Assembly: GCA_017545245.1 (NCBI GenBank)
Contig: JAFWPB010000051.1
Coordinates: forward strand, 1 to 38,851
Direction: 5' to 3'
Length of the DNA: 38,851 nt
Source of the DNA: Clostridiales bacterium
GTDB taxonomy: Bacteria > Bacillota > Clostridia > Saccharofermentanales > Saccharofermentanaceae
Below are positions 1-7,754 of the stretch, in pieces. The notes under the pieces are model-generated. The model saw only the letters and a list, made by a program, of their open reading frames with translations. It made no database searches and had not been told where the DNA came from. A program made the position numbers and the translations under genes. Positions within the stretch are counted from its first letter, which is position 1. Each line of letters opens with the position of its first letter.

Positions 1-253
1 AACTATTTTTTCACGCTTGTCCGCTATCTTTCCTTGCCTCACAAATATATGCTCATCCCACAGAAAACGTGAAGAACCGCTATTGTAAGTCGTTTTTTGC
101 AATTTCGACATTCGCGACTTATCTGCCCCATCATACCGCTCGAAAAGCACTAGCGCCGCAGCCGACCCCTAAAAGACTTCGGTATTTACCTGATTCTCTA
201 ATATATGACCGAAATCAGGGCTTCAATGAATCGGAACATTTTGAGACAACACC
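1..253. other. Intergenic region with composite repeat
   Basis: I see no credible gene here. The stretch holds one 36-bp hairpin element (86-121), one AAAAGCACT word (143-151) followed by a GCGCCGCAGCC tail, and a weak 7-bp inverted repeat (CCTGATT at 189-195, AATCAGG at 213-219). The hairpin, its TCTGCCC flank and the AAAAGCACT word recur with the same spacing at 20135-20200. The block lies downstream of the minus-strand gene that ends at 254. Confidence 0.7.
86..121. repeat. 36-bp TAAGTCG hairpin element, copy 1
   Basis: The element reads TAAGTCG, 22 bases, CGACTTA. Only the outer 7 bp pair well in this copy; the inner arm positions (TTTT against TTCG) are degenerate. Its length of exactly 36 bp matches the four copies near 20 kb. 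The TCTGCCC flank on the right is shared with the copy at 20135-20170. Confidence 0.75.
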
Positions 254-994
254 TTATCTTGAATAGATTCCCGTTAGTACTTCTTTCGCGAAGCTTTCTT
301 TCATCGGAAGTCCTTCTGTTGCAATCGCAATATCGGCCGCACGCTGGTTGTCATAGGGCACGGAGAGGATCGTAAAGCGGATCGGTGAGATCTTCTCAGA
401 ATCCAGATCGCCCTCGATCAGCAGGCCATGCGCTCGCGGCACGCCGATGCTGTTTCCGACACTTCCCGTATTGATAGCGTAGCCTTCGTGCATGGCACGC
501 ACATAAGGGCGGTGGCTGTCGGCGCAGATTAGGCTGTCAAATTGCGTCTTCTTATCTATGGAGCAAAAGCTCTGGGCAAACTTCTCATCCCCGTCATAGC
601 CCTGCAGGAGCTGGTCGGTCGGCCGGCCGTGGACGAGACGGAATCGAAGGCCGCTGATCAGGATCTCGCTTTCATAGGGAAGCGAGTAAAGCCAGTTGAG
701 GCGCTCCTCACCCAGCTGGCGTCCGAAATAGACATTCTCTTTATCAAATGGATGCTGATTGGGATCGTCCCGCTTGGAATAGCACTCGTAGACAAAGTCA
801 TCCCAGTTTCCTTTCAAACAAAGGTCACAGTGCTCCCGCACCCAGTCACACGTCTCAATATTCTCAGGTCCTTTTCCCACGGCATCGCCTAAAAACCAGA
901 CCAGATCCGGCTTGATCGATGCGATTTCCTCCTCCATCGCCTTTGTTGCAACGAAGTTTCCATGTAAATCTCCAAGAAAAACGATTTTACTCAT
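254..994 (-). CDS. Calcineurin-like metallophosphoesterase
   Basis: A 246-residue predicted cytoplasmic phosphoesterase of the calcineurin-like (YfcE-type) fold, which uses two metal ions to cleave phosphomono- or diesters. The metal-binding signatures appear in order: GDLHGN at residues 8-13, LGD, GNWDD (a GNHD variant with Trp in place of His), ADSHRP and NTGSVGN. I chose the ATG at 994 because GGAGGG sits 7-8 bases upstream and the phosphodiesterase core begins directly there; an upstream extension to 1093 would add residues unlike the family and run through the terminator at 1061-1092. It is transcribed alone, after that terminator. Substrate is unknown; the fold call is secure. Confidence 0.85.
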   Translation of the reverse strand: MSKIVFLGDLHGNFVATKAMEEEIASIKPDLVWFLGDAVGKGPENIETCDWVREHCDLCLKGNWDDFVYECYSKRDDPNQHPFDKENVYFGRQLGEERLNWLYSLPYESEILISGLRFRLVHGRPTDQLLQGYDGDEKFAQSFCSIDKKTQFDSLICADSHRPYVRAMHEGYAINTGSVGNSIGVPRAHGLLIEGDLDSEKISPIRFTILSVPYDNQRAADIAIATEGLPMKESFAKEVLTGIYSR

Positions 995-1060
995 AAAGCC
1001 CTCCAATATGGGATTTGTAACAGTGTTTATGATACCATACTCATCCGGATACCGATACTG

Positions 1061-1092
1061 AAAAAGGAGCTGCCCGTAAGGACAGCTCCTCA
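1061..1092 (-). terminator. Rho-independent terminator of the DUF4428-like gene
   Basis: Read on the minus strand, AGGAGCTG (1090-1083) pairs with CAGCTCCT (1072-1065) around a 10-base loop and is followed by a run of five T (1065-1061). It lies about 35 bases beyond the stop codon at 1126. Confidence 0.85.
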
Positions 1093-1125
1093 TGTTATCT
1101 TATTTCGAAGCATCCGTACGAATTC

Positions 1126-2394
1126 TTATATGATCTTGGTTCCACAGAATCCGCAGCATCCGTCCGGTCCGATCGCGGTCGTTGCCTGACAAGCTGGGCA
1201 GGTCACCTGCTGGCCGACGGCCATTCCCTGACCCATCGCCTGACCCATGCCCATACCGTTCATGCCCGGCTGCTGCATTGGCTGCTGCATCGGCTGCTGG
1301 CCATACTGCTGACCGTACTGCTGCGGCATGCCCTGCTGGCCGAACTGCTGCATTCCCTGCTGCATGCCCATTCCGGCGTTCATGCCAGGCTGACCATACT
1401 GTGGCTGCATCGGCTGCTGACCGTACTGCTGTGGCATACCCTGCTGACCAAACTGCTGCATGCCCTGTTGCATACCCATTCCGGCGTTCATGCCAGGCTG
1501 CTGGCCATACTGCTGCATCGGCATACCCTGCTGCGGCATTCCGTAGCCCTGCTGCATCGGCATACCGGCCATAGCTCCCACCATGCCAATACCCATACCG
1601 GCAGCGCCAAGACCATTCTGCTGAGCCGCTGCCATTGCCTGCTGCTGAGCCTGCTGCAATGCCATAGCCACGCTATTGGGATCATTAGGGTTAAACGGCA
1701 TATTGCCGGCAGAAGCCGGAGCCGCACCACGCATCATGTCGATCGCGGCCTTGATCTCGTTACCCATATTCATGCACTCGTAGTACTTATCGATGTTGTT
1801 ATTATGCAGGCCGATACCGGAGTGGGATACGGTCCATCCGCCGTTTCCGCCCATCACGCCCATCGGCTGCTCACCGGTCTTGATGTAACCATTCGACAGA
1901 GAGAATGTCATCTCGTCAAAATACTGGTGGCTGACACGAATCGTGCAGTGGAAATCGTAGGAGTATTCATAACGCGGAGGATTGTAGCTTACAGACTTTC
2001 CTGTGCTGTCCGTACGACGGATCTCATTTCTGCTCTCCTTTACGTCCAGGTCGCATCCCAAAGCCTGGGAATAATCCAGAACGTCCGGATTGGCAGCATG
2101 GATATCGCTTGCACTGGTTACCATGAATTTTCTGGCATTCTCATCGATGATAAGCTTTGTATTGCGGCCGATCGTCTTTGTAGCATTGAAAGCAGCGACC
2201 GCTGACTTGTTCTGTTCACGATACTGAAGCTGTGCATCAATATCTGCCTTCGTGCTGTGACGGCGCTCGCTGAACCAAGGAGAAAGCTTCGATGCGCATT
2301 CCTTACACATGTTCGCATCCTCAAGTTTTTTGTTGCCCAAAAGTCCGATCTTGTTTCCGCAGAAATCGCAGAATTTCTTATCAAAAAGTCCCAT
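1126..2394 (-). CDS. DUF4428-like zinc-ribbon protein with Gly/Met/Gln-rich repeat tail
   Basis: A 422-residue protein in three parts. The N-terminus has a treble-clef zinc site, CDFC at 9-12 and CKEC at 31-34, as in DUF4428 proteins. Residues about 75-220 form a globular domain with beta-rich spacing (FHCTIRVSHQYFDEMTFSL) of unknown role. Residues about 250-395 are almost only Gly, Met, Gln, Pro, Tyr and Ala, with tandem GMQQFGQQGMPQQYGQQ-type units. The last 25 residues carry a second zinc knuckle, CPAC and CGFC. The DNA of the tail shows a 108-bp periodic duplication. The ATG has GGGAGG upstream. There is no signal peptide or membrane segment, so it is cytosolic. Function unknown; the low-complexity tail may drive self-association, which is inference. 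Confidence 0.75.
   Translation of the reverse strand: MGLFDKKFCDFCGNKIGLLGNKKLEDANMCKECASKLSPWFSERRHSTKADIDAQLQYREQNKSAVAAFNATKTIGRNTKLIIDENARKFMVTSASDIHAANPDVLDYSQALGCDLDVKESRNEIRRTDSTGKSVSYNPPRYEYSYDFHCTIRVSHQYFDEMTFSLSNGYIKTGEQPMGVMGGNGGWTVSHSGIGLHNNNIDKYYECMNMGNEIKAAIDMMRGAAPASAGNMPFNPNDPNSVAMALQQAQQQAMAAAQQNGLGAAGMGIGMVGAMAGMPMQQGYGMPQQGMPMQQYGQQPGMNAGMGMQQGMQQFGQQGMPQQYGQQPMQPQYGQPGMNAGMGMQQGMQQFGQQGMPQQYGQQYGQQPMQQPMQQPGMNGMGMGQAMGQGMAVGQQVTCPACQATTAIGPDGCCGFCGTKII
1309..1500. repeat. 108-bp period duplication inside the Gln/Met-rich tail
   Basis: The 84-base block 1309-1392 recurs at 1417-1500 with a few substitutions, exactly 108 bases apart. It encodes 28 of a 36-residue repeat unit (GMNAGMGMQQGMQQFGQQGM and on). 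The in-frame period suggests expansion by slippage or unequal recombination. Confidence 0.85.
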
Positions 2395-2429
2395 ACAAAA
2401 CCTCCCAAACTAAAATTTGTATCAACAAT

Positions 2430-2458
2430 ACTTTACCATTTTTGCGGTCTCTCTTCAA
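2430..2458 (-). promoter_or_regulatory. Putative sigma-A promoter of the DUF4428-like gene
   Basis: Minus strand: TTGAAG (2458-2453), a 17-base spacer, then TAAAGT (2435-2430), about 35 bases before the ATG at 2394. The -35 is good and the -10 is mediocre (4 of 6). Confidence 0.5.
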
Positions 2459-2465
2459 GGAAAAA

Positions 2466-2530
2466 GAGCGCCGCGGAAGTGCTTTTGCATGCGTCTAATT
2501 CTGCTTCAAAAGCACTTGTTCCACGGCGTA
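2466..2530. terminator. Bidirectional terminator built from an inverted AAAAGCACT pair
   Basis: AGTGCTTTTG (2478-2487) and CAAAAGCACT (2507-2516) face each other. The pairing extends outward through CGCCGCGG and CCACGGCG with a 3-base bulge. A T-run follows on each side: TATTTTTC on the plus strand and CTCTTTTTCC on the minus strand. It lies about 100 bases beyond the stop of the phoR-like gene, so it likely ends that transcript. The stem is made from the window-wide 9-mer. Confidence 0.7.
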
Positions 2531-2626
2531 TTTTTCTTGTTCGGGTTGATCCTAATGCCGGAATGACTCCGGCTTTGTATCCTTCAGAGCGTCAAACTCC
2601 GCCTGTATGGTGGGATTGCCTTTTTG

Positions 2627-3994
2627 TCATTCTTCTGTCTTTGTTTCTTCGGAAGAAGGCTCTGCTTCCTTTGCCACCGGACTGGGTTTCGGGAATTCCA
2701 GCGTGATCTTCGTTCCTTCGCCGAGCTCGCTCTCGAGGCTGACTTCAGCATTATGGAACTGGGCGCCGTGCTTTACGATAGACAGTCCAAGACCTGTACC
2801 ACCGATTTCTTTCGAGTGGCTCTTGTCCACACGGTAAAAGCGCTCGAACACGCGTTTCTGATGGGCTTTTGGGATGCCGATACCAGTGTCCGATACGGAA
2901 AGGATCACCTTATCGTCAGTAGAGTGAACGTCAACTTCGACTTTTCCACCCGGACGGTTATACTTGATCGCATTGTCGCAGAGGTTATAGACCATCTCGG
3001 AAAGGAGCTGGTATACACCGGACACTTCCATATGCTCTCCCTTCATCTCCAGTTTGATGTTGGTCTTGGAGGCCGTCGGTTTAAGACTGTCCAGAACTTC
3101 CGCGGAAAGCTCGTACAGATCGACGTTCTCGCGTTCCGGTCCGATACCTTCCTCGTCCAGCTTCGACAGCTTGATGATGTCTTCGATCAGCATCATGAGA
3201 CGCTGGGATTCTTTGTAGATATCAGAAGAAAACTCCTGCACTTTTTCGGGTGGAACGACACCCTTGGACATAAGCTCAGCAAATCCGGAGATGGACGTCA
3301 GCGGGGTCTTCAGCTCATGCGAAACATTGGCCGAGAACTCACGGCGGAGTGCTTCACGCTGGGAGACTTCCTCCTGGATCAACAGTTTCTGCTCACGGAT
3401 CTTCGAGATCAGTGGCGAAAGCTCCGGATAAGTATTTGATTCCGGATGATCGATGTCGAGTTCATTGATCGGACGTACGATCTGCTTCGCAACACGGAAC
3501 GACAGTACAACGGAGATCATGATGACCAGAACCAGTACCCACAATACCGGACTTACCGCATAGAGTGCATAACGCACGGCACTGAGCGGACGACTGAGAC
3601 GCAGGATCGTTCCGTCTTCGCATCTTCTGGCATAATACATGGTCTGCACGCCACTCGTCTCGGACTTACGGATGCTCTGCGCTTCCCCGTCTTCGATGGC
3701 GGACTTAACCTCCGAGCAATCCTTCTGGTTCGTTGTCGGAACCGGTGTAGCATTATCGTAGATAATACTGCCTGCCTTATCGATCCACGTGATACGGTTC
3801 TCGTCACCTAATTTCGAGAGGTACTCCTGCCCGCCGATCATGAGTCCTTTTTCTGCATAAACGGCTTCCTGCTGGAGCGCTTTATAGGTTTCATCCATCG
3901 TCTGCTTATATTGAAGCCCGAAGAAAAGCAATCCGCAAACAAGCAGAACAGACAGGCCGACTAGAAATGTGTTCCGAAAGATTGTCTTGATCAT
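2627..3994 (-). CDS. phoR: PhoR-like membrane sensor histidine kinase
   Basis: A 455-residue sensor kinase that autophosphorylates on His and passes phosphate to the response regulator encoded just upstream. Transmembrane segments are at about 8-28 and 148-166, enclosing an extracellular sensor of some 115 residues. A short HAMP-like stretch (VRPINEL) follows, then the H box SHELKTP with His226, the N box around Asn341, the G1 box DTGIG at 369-373 and the G2 box GTGLGL at 399-404. The C-terminal tail is Pro/Glu-rich. Its ATG lies 3 bases after the stop of the regulator, so the two form one operon. The phosphate role is inferred from sequence similarity to PhoR and from the divergent phosphate transporter behind a Pho box. 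Confidence 0.85.
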   Translation of the reverse strand: MIKTIFRNTFLVGLSVLLVCGLLFFGLQYKQTMDETYKALQQEAVYAEKGLMIGGQEYLSKLGDENRITWIDKAGSIIYDNATPVPTTNQKDCSEVKSAIEDGEAQSIRKSETSGVQTMYYARRCEDGTILRLSRPLSAVRYALYAVSPVLWVLVLVIMISVVLSFRVAKQIVRPINELDIDHPESNTYPELSPLISKIREQKLLIQEEVSQREALRREFSANVSHELKTPLTSISGFAELMSKGVVPPEKVQEFSSDIYKESQRLMMLIEDIIKLSKLDEEGIGPERENVDLYELSAEVLDSLKPTASKTNIKLEMKGEHMEVSGVYQLLSEMVYNLCDNAIKYNRPGGKVEVDVHSTDDKVILSVSDTGIGIPKAHQKRVFERFYRVDKSHSKEIGGTGLGLSIVKHGAQFHNAEVSLESELGEGTKITLEFPKPSPVAKEAEPSSEETKTEE

Positions 3995-3997
3995 AGA

Positions 3998-4678
3998 CTA
4001 TTCCTCCACAAAACGATATCCGACTCCTCGCACGGTCTGGATATATGCCCCCGCGTCTCCGAGTTTAGCCCGGAGTGTACGGATATGTACGTCCAGCGTA
4101 CGGTTTTCTCTTTCTGCACCGAGTCCCCAGATCTTGTCGAGAAGTACTTCTCTCGTCATGACCAGACCACGGTTTTCGATCAGAAGACAAAGCAACGTAA
4201 ATTCCTTGTATGTCAGAGCGATCTCTTCATCGCCCACCTTCACTTCGTGTTTATCCTGGCAGATGTACAGTTCTTTCCAACGGTACTCCGATGCTTTTGG
4301 CGCGGAAGAACGGCGGCGCAGCACCGCACGGACACGAGCGACCAGTTCCATCATGCCGAAAGGTTTGGAAATATAATCGTCTGCACCGGCATCGAGGCCT
4401 TCGACACGGTCATATTCCGTGTTCTTCGCAGTTAAGATGATCACAGGAAGTTCCGCCGTCGAAAGATTATTTCTAAGGCGCTTCAAAATCGCGATCCCGC
4501 CTTCGCCAGGAAGCATGATGTCCAGAAGAACCAGTTCCGGCTCACTCTTCCGCATCGCTTCCCAGAATCTCTCCGGGGTCTCAAATCCTTCCGCCTGAAA
4601 TCCCTGACTCTCCAGTGCATAGATTACCAGTTTGCGGATACTTTCATCGTCTTCAAGCATGTAGATCACGATTCTCAC
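3998..4678 (-). CDS. phoP: PhoP/PhoB-like OmpR-family response regulator
   Basis: A 226-residue two-domain regulator. The receiver has the acidic pair near residues 10-11, the phospho-acceptor Asp53 (LLDIMLPG) and Lys105 (SKPFG). The winged-helix domain (about 130-226) has the typical ending VRGVGYRF. The GTG at 4678 is used as start because the family begins with a short strand before EDDESIRKLV; the upstream ribosome site (GATGAAAATGAG) is weak, and the ATG seven codons in is an alternative. First gene of a two-gene operon with the kinase and divergent from the phosphate symporter at 4819. It probably binds the TTAACA-type repeats in the 140-base intergenic region. Confidence 0.87.
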   Translation of the reverse strand: MRIVIYMLEDDESIRKLVIYALESQGFQAEGFETPERFWEAMRKSEPELVLLDIMLPGEGGIAILKRLRNNLSTAELPVIILTAKNTEYDRVEGLDAGADDYISKPFGMMELVARVRAVLRRRSSAPKASEYRWKELYICQDKHEVKVGDEEIALTYKEFTLLCLLIENRGLVMTREVLLDKIWGLGAERENRTLDVHIRTLRAKLGDAGAYIQTVRGVGYRFVEE

Positions 4679-4742
4679 CTCATTTTCATCTTAACAAAGA
4701 AATATTACGAATAACAATACTTCACCCTACAAATCCGTATCG

Positions 4743-4798
4743 TTTAACGTGCATTTAACATAAACCTGGTCAAGGATTTAACACAGGAATTATATAGT
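4743..4798 (+). promoter_or_regulatory. Pho box and promoter of the phosphate symporter
   Basis: TTAACG (4744-4749) and TTAACA (4755-4760) are direct repeats 11 bases apart, the spacing of Bacillus-type Pho boxes. A third TTAACA at 4778-4783 lies 23 bases further on. A -10 candidate TATAGT is at 4793-4798 with no recognisable -35, as expected for an activator-dependent promoter. GGAGGAG precedes the ATG at 4819. Confidence 0.7.
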
Positions 4799-4818
4799 AT
4801 CGTTGGAGGAGTAAAATT

Positions 4819-6570
4819 ATGGGAATTTCTGAAGTAGTAGGTCTATTATCCGGTATCGCTCTATTCTTATTCGGCATGACCCTCATGGGTGATGGCCTGA
4901 AACGTGTCTCCGGCAACAAGCTGGAGCCGATCCTTTTCAAACTGGCAGGAACCCCTCTTCGAGGCATCCTTCTCGGCACATTCGTTACTGCCGTCATCCA
5001 GTCCTCATCTGCAACATCCGTCATGGTCGTCGGTTTCGTTAACTCCGGCATGATGAAGATGAAGCAGGCTATCCGCGTTATTCTCGGCGCCATTCTTGGC
5101 ACCAGCATCACGGGCTGGATCATCTGCTTAAGCTACATTGACAGCGGCTCCGGACTGACAAGCATCTTCTCCACCGCTACATTGACTGGCGTCATCGCCG
5201 TCGTCGGTATTTTCTTCCGCATGTTCTGCAAGAAAAAGATCCATCACCACATCGGTGACATCATGATGGGATTCGCCGTCCTGATGTTCGGTATGAGCAA
5301 CATGAGTTCCGCTGTTTCGAACCTCGGCAACCAGCCGTGGTTCACTTCCCTTCTGACTTCCATGACCCACCCGATCATGGGTATCCTCATCGGACTTATT
5401 TTCTCGGCGCTCCTGCAGTCTGCATCCGCTGCCGTAGGTATCCTGCAGGCCCTCTCCCTGACCGGCGCGATCACACTCGGTTCCGGACTTCCACTTCTCA
5501 TGGGCATCTCGATCGGTGCTTCGGTTCCGGTCCTTCTGTCCGCTCTGGGCGCAAATGCAAATGGTAAGAAAACGGCTGTCAGTTACCTGATTGCTTCTTT
5601 CATGGGTGTTATGGTCTGCTCGTCGATCTTCTATATCTGCGATGCGATCTTCCATTTCGAATTCCTGGCAAACACTGTCAATCCAATCACTCTCGCACTC
5701 GTAAATACGATCCTTCGTTTCTCGATCCTTCTGGTACTCGCACCTTTCGTTGATGTACTTGAAGCCGTGGCCAACATGATCGTACCGACTACGAATGAGC
5801 CGAATGACCCAGCCCTCAAGCTTGAGGAGCGCTTCCTGACACACCCGGCACTGGCAATCGAACAAAGTAAAGCCACGATCTGTGACATGGCCCGTGATGC
5901 CGAGAAATCTATTGAGGCCGCCTCTGGTCTCATCTCCAACTTCAGTGAAGATGGATTTAACCACGTAGAAGAACTTGAAGATGCCGGCGACCGGTACGAG
6001 GACGCACTCGGTTCCTACCTCGCCAAGTTGACCGGACGAGAGCTTTCGGAAGAGCAGAACCGTGAAGTATCGAAGTTCCTGCACACACTCTCGGATTTCG
6101 AGCGTATCTCTGACCACGCCGTGACTATCGCCAAGAGCGCCATGGAGATCCACGACAAGAATCTGGCGTTTACTGATGATGCGAAGCGCGAACTGTCGAT
6201 CCTTATTTCTGCGGTCCGCGACAATCTGCATAACACCGTCAAGGCGTTCGTTAACGAGGATATCGCTCTGGCACAGCGCGTAGAGCCACTCGAGGAAGTC
6301 ATCGATACGCTCTGCGACGAGATGAAGCTCCGCCACGTCGACCGCGTGCAGCTGGGACAGTGCACGATCGAGCACGGCTTCGTGTTCAACGATCTTATCA
6401 CCTGCCTCGAGCGTGTCTCCGACCAGTGCTCCAACATCGCCGTTGCACTCATCGAGCTCAACACGGGTTCTTTTGACACACATATGTATCTCGGAAGAAT
6501 AAAAGAGAAGCGCTCGCCTGATTTCGAGCGCTACATCCAGGATTATACTGCTAAGTACTCTTTTGACTGA
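4819..6570 (+). CDS. Na+/phosphate cotransporter with C-terminal PhoU-like domain
   Basis: A 583-residue membrane protein of the Na/Pi-cotransporter II family (NptA/YjbB type), predicted to import inorganic phosphate with sodium. It begins with the inverted-repeat transporter core: a GIALFLFGMTLMGDGLK helix, the QSSSATSVMVVGF motif at about 57-70, and its second half QSASAAVGILQALS near 200. Eight or more membrane helices end at about residue 320. Residues about 345-560 form two PhoU-like helical bundles (ATICDMARDAEKSIEAA; FERISDHAVTIAKSA; ERVSDQCSNIA). The ATG has GGAGGAG upstream. It is monocistronic, with a Pho box in front and a terminator behind, and divergent from phoPR. Phosphate limitation should induce it. 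Confidence 0.9.
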   Translation: MGISEVVGLLSGIALFLFGMTLMGDGLKRVSGNKLEPILFKLAGTPLRGILLGTFVTAVIQSSSATSVMVVGFVNSGMMKMKQAIRVILGAILGTSITGWIICLSYIDSGSGLTSIFSTATLTGVIAVVGIFFRMFCKKKIHHHIGDIMMGFAVLMFGMSNMSSAVSNLGNQPWFTSLLTSMTHPIMGILIGLIFSALLQSASAAVGILQALSLTGAITLGSGLPLLMGISIGASVPVLLSALGANANGKKTAVSYLIASFMGVMVCSSIFYICDAIFHFEFLANTVNPITLALVNTILRFSILLVLAPFVDVLEAVANMIVPTTNEPNDPALKLEERFLTHPALAIEQSKATICDMARDAEKSIEAASGLISNFSEDGFNHVEELEDAGDRYEDALGSYLAKLTGRELSEEQNREVSKFLHTLSDFERISDHAVTIAKSAMEIHDKNLAFTDDAKRELSILISAVRDNLHNTVKAFVNEDIALAQRVEPLEEVIDTLCDEMKLRHVDRVQLGQCTIEHGFVFNDLITCLERVSDQCSNIAVALIELNTGSFDTHMYLGRIKEKRSPDFERYIQDYTAKYSFD

Positions 6571-6672
6571 TTGGTGAAAAGAACTACACCGGATGTGTTT
6601 ACCAATGAATGTCCGAGAAATCTAAGATAAAGCTATATGCTGTGGGGTAGCGTATCCCCTATCAAAACGTAC

Positions 6673-6702
6673 TAGACGAGTTTCAACTCGTCTTTTTATT
6701 TT
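6673..6702 (+). terminator. Terminator after the phosphate symporter
   Basis: AGACGAG (6674-6680), a 6-base loop, CTCGTCT (6687-6693), then TTTTATTTT. It also separates the symporter from the convergent exonuclease gene. The 100 bases between the symporter stop and this hairpin show nothing I can name. Confidence 0.85.
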
Positions 6703-6719
6703 CCTGATCAACAATCCGT

Positions 6720-7277
6720 TTATACTCTGGCGCACGCGTAATAATCAATCGTTCTGCCAAGCAATTCCATAATTCTCAGTTCATCTATGGCATCTTGAAG
6801 CGCATTATGTTTCTCGCAGTAATAGTGTTCTCCAGATAGCATCCGAAGCATTGGTTCAACTCCGTAGCCGCGTTTAAGTTTTCCGGTGCTACAACATTCA
6901 AGATGATTTGGAATAACGGGATTATGCTGTCTGTACGCCGCAATCCGCATAATATCGAACCACTGGTATCCTGAAAGTTCGCAGAGATGACCTTTATCGA
7001 AAGAAGCGTTATATGCAAACAACGAATCAACCGAGTTTTGTCTTAACCATATATCAATAGCCCGAATCGCATCTTCTCTACTACAAATGACATTCATTTC
7101 TTTGGGATCAAGCAACAGTTCAGATGAAAACATTCCCCCCATTGTATATTCAGGGTTCAAAATGAAGTACCTGGTATCAAGTATCTTGTATGAAAAAGAA
7201 TCGGCTATCACAATACCGATAGACATAACCCGATTCTCCCAGTTCGTTTCAGTATCAATAACTGCGATTTTCTTCAT
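6720..7277 (-). CDS. DEDDh-family 3'-5' exonuclease (DnaQ/RNase T-like)
   Basis: A 185-residue single-domain exonuclease. The four acidic residues and the general base are all present: Asp8 and Glu10 in IDTET, Asp94 in NASFDKGHL, and His157 with Asp162 in HNALQDAIDEL. This is the DEDDh arrangement of DNA polymerase III epsilon and RNase T, which remove 3' nucleotides using two Mg2+ ions. There is no polymerase-binding tail, so it probably acts alone on DNA or RNA ends. The ATG has AAGGAAG about 12 bases upstream. It is transcribed alone, convergent with the symporter. The substrate cannot be read from the sequence. Confidence 0.85.
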   Translation of the reverse strand: MKKIAVIDTETNWENRVMSIGIVIADSFSYKILDTRYFILNPEYTMGGMFSSELLLDPKEMNVICSREDAIRAIDIWLRQNSVDSLFAYNASFDKGHLCELSGYQWFDIMRIAAYRQHNPVIPNHLECCSTGKLKRGYGVEPMLRMLSGEHYYCEKHNALQDAIDELRIMELLGRTIDYYACARV

Positions 7278-7446
7278 TCTGTGTTTAAACTTCCTTATTT
7301 CATCAGACGCTAAGTCTTTTCAATATGAACCTTATATCCTACTGACGTTTGTATTCTTTCCAGGCACAGAAATTGTCTCGAATAGCAAAACTATTCTACC
7401 ATAAGAACCCGGAGATTGTTCTTTCGATATCATTCGGCACAATAAT

Positions 7447-7499
7447 CACACACATTGGCGTGAATCGTGATATAATGTGTGTACAATGTGTGTGTACAC
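7447..7499 (+). promoter_or_regulatory. vapBC promoter and repeat-rich operator
   Basis: A -10 TATAAT lies at 7471-7476. TGTGTGTACA occurs twice just downstream (7476-7485 and 7489-7498, 13 bases apart). CACACACATT at 7447-7456 is the exact inverse of AATGTGTGTG at 7485-7494. Such repeats around the -10 suit autorepression by the VapBC complex. No good -35 is visible at 16-18 bases. Confidence 0.55.
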
Positions 7500-7517
7500 T
7501 TTGAAAGGATGAGTTTT

Positions 7518-7754
7518 ATGGTTCCTACAAGAGTTTTTAAAAACGGAAATAGCCAGGCTTTGCGTATCCCGCAGGAGATGCGCACGGATACGCAGGATTA
7601 TTACATTACGAAAGTCGGCAAGGTCTTTATCGCCTACCCTGCGGATGACCCCTGGGCGGCAACAAGAATGGCCATCGGTGCTTTTGACGAGGAATTCATG
7701 AAGGACCGGGAACAGCCTTCCTGGGATGAGGTAACTTCAAGGGAGGAACTGTGA
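7518..7754 (+). CDS. vapB: VapB-type antitoxin (AbrB/MazE-like)
   Basis: A 78-residue antitoxin. Its N-terminal half, MVPTRVFKNGNSQALRIPQE, is the swapped-hairpin AbrB/SpoVT DNA-binding fold typical of VapB. The C-terminal half (DPWAATRMAIGAFDEEF) should wrap the toxin and block its active site. The ATG at 7518 is preferred because GAAAGG lies 9 bases upstream and the AbrB motif starts there; in-frame codons further upstream lie in the operator repeats. The stop overlaps the toxin start as TGATG. With VapC it forms a classic type II toxin-antitoxin pair that represses its own promoter. Confidence 0.88.
   Translation: MVPTRVFKNGNSQALRIPQEMRTDTQDYYITKVGKVFIAYPADDPWAATRMAIGAFDEEFMKDREQPSWDEVTSREEL

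Noticed and set aside
69..266. 65-codon open frame on the plus strand
   Set aside because: It consists of the composite repeat, has no ribosome site and overlaps the stop of the phosphoesterase gene. Its resemblance to a frame near 20.2 kb comes from the shared repeat DNA.
5128..6483. 451-codon open frame antisense to the phosphate symporter
   Set aside because: It mirrors the well-supported symporter, has no plausible protein features and shows the His/Asp/Arg-rich composition typical of antisense frames. The same holds for 15505-16353.
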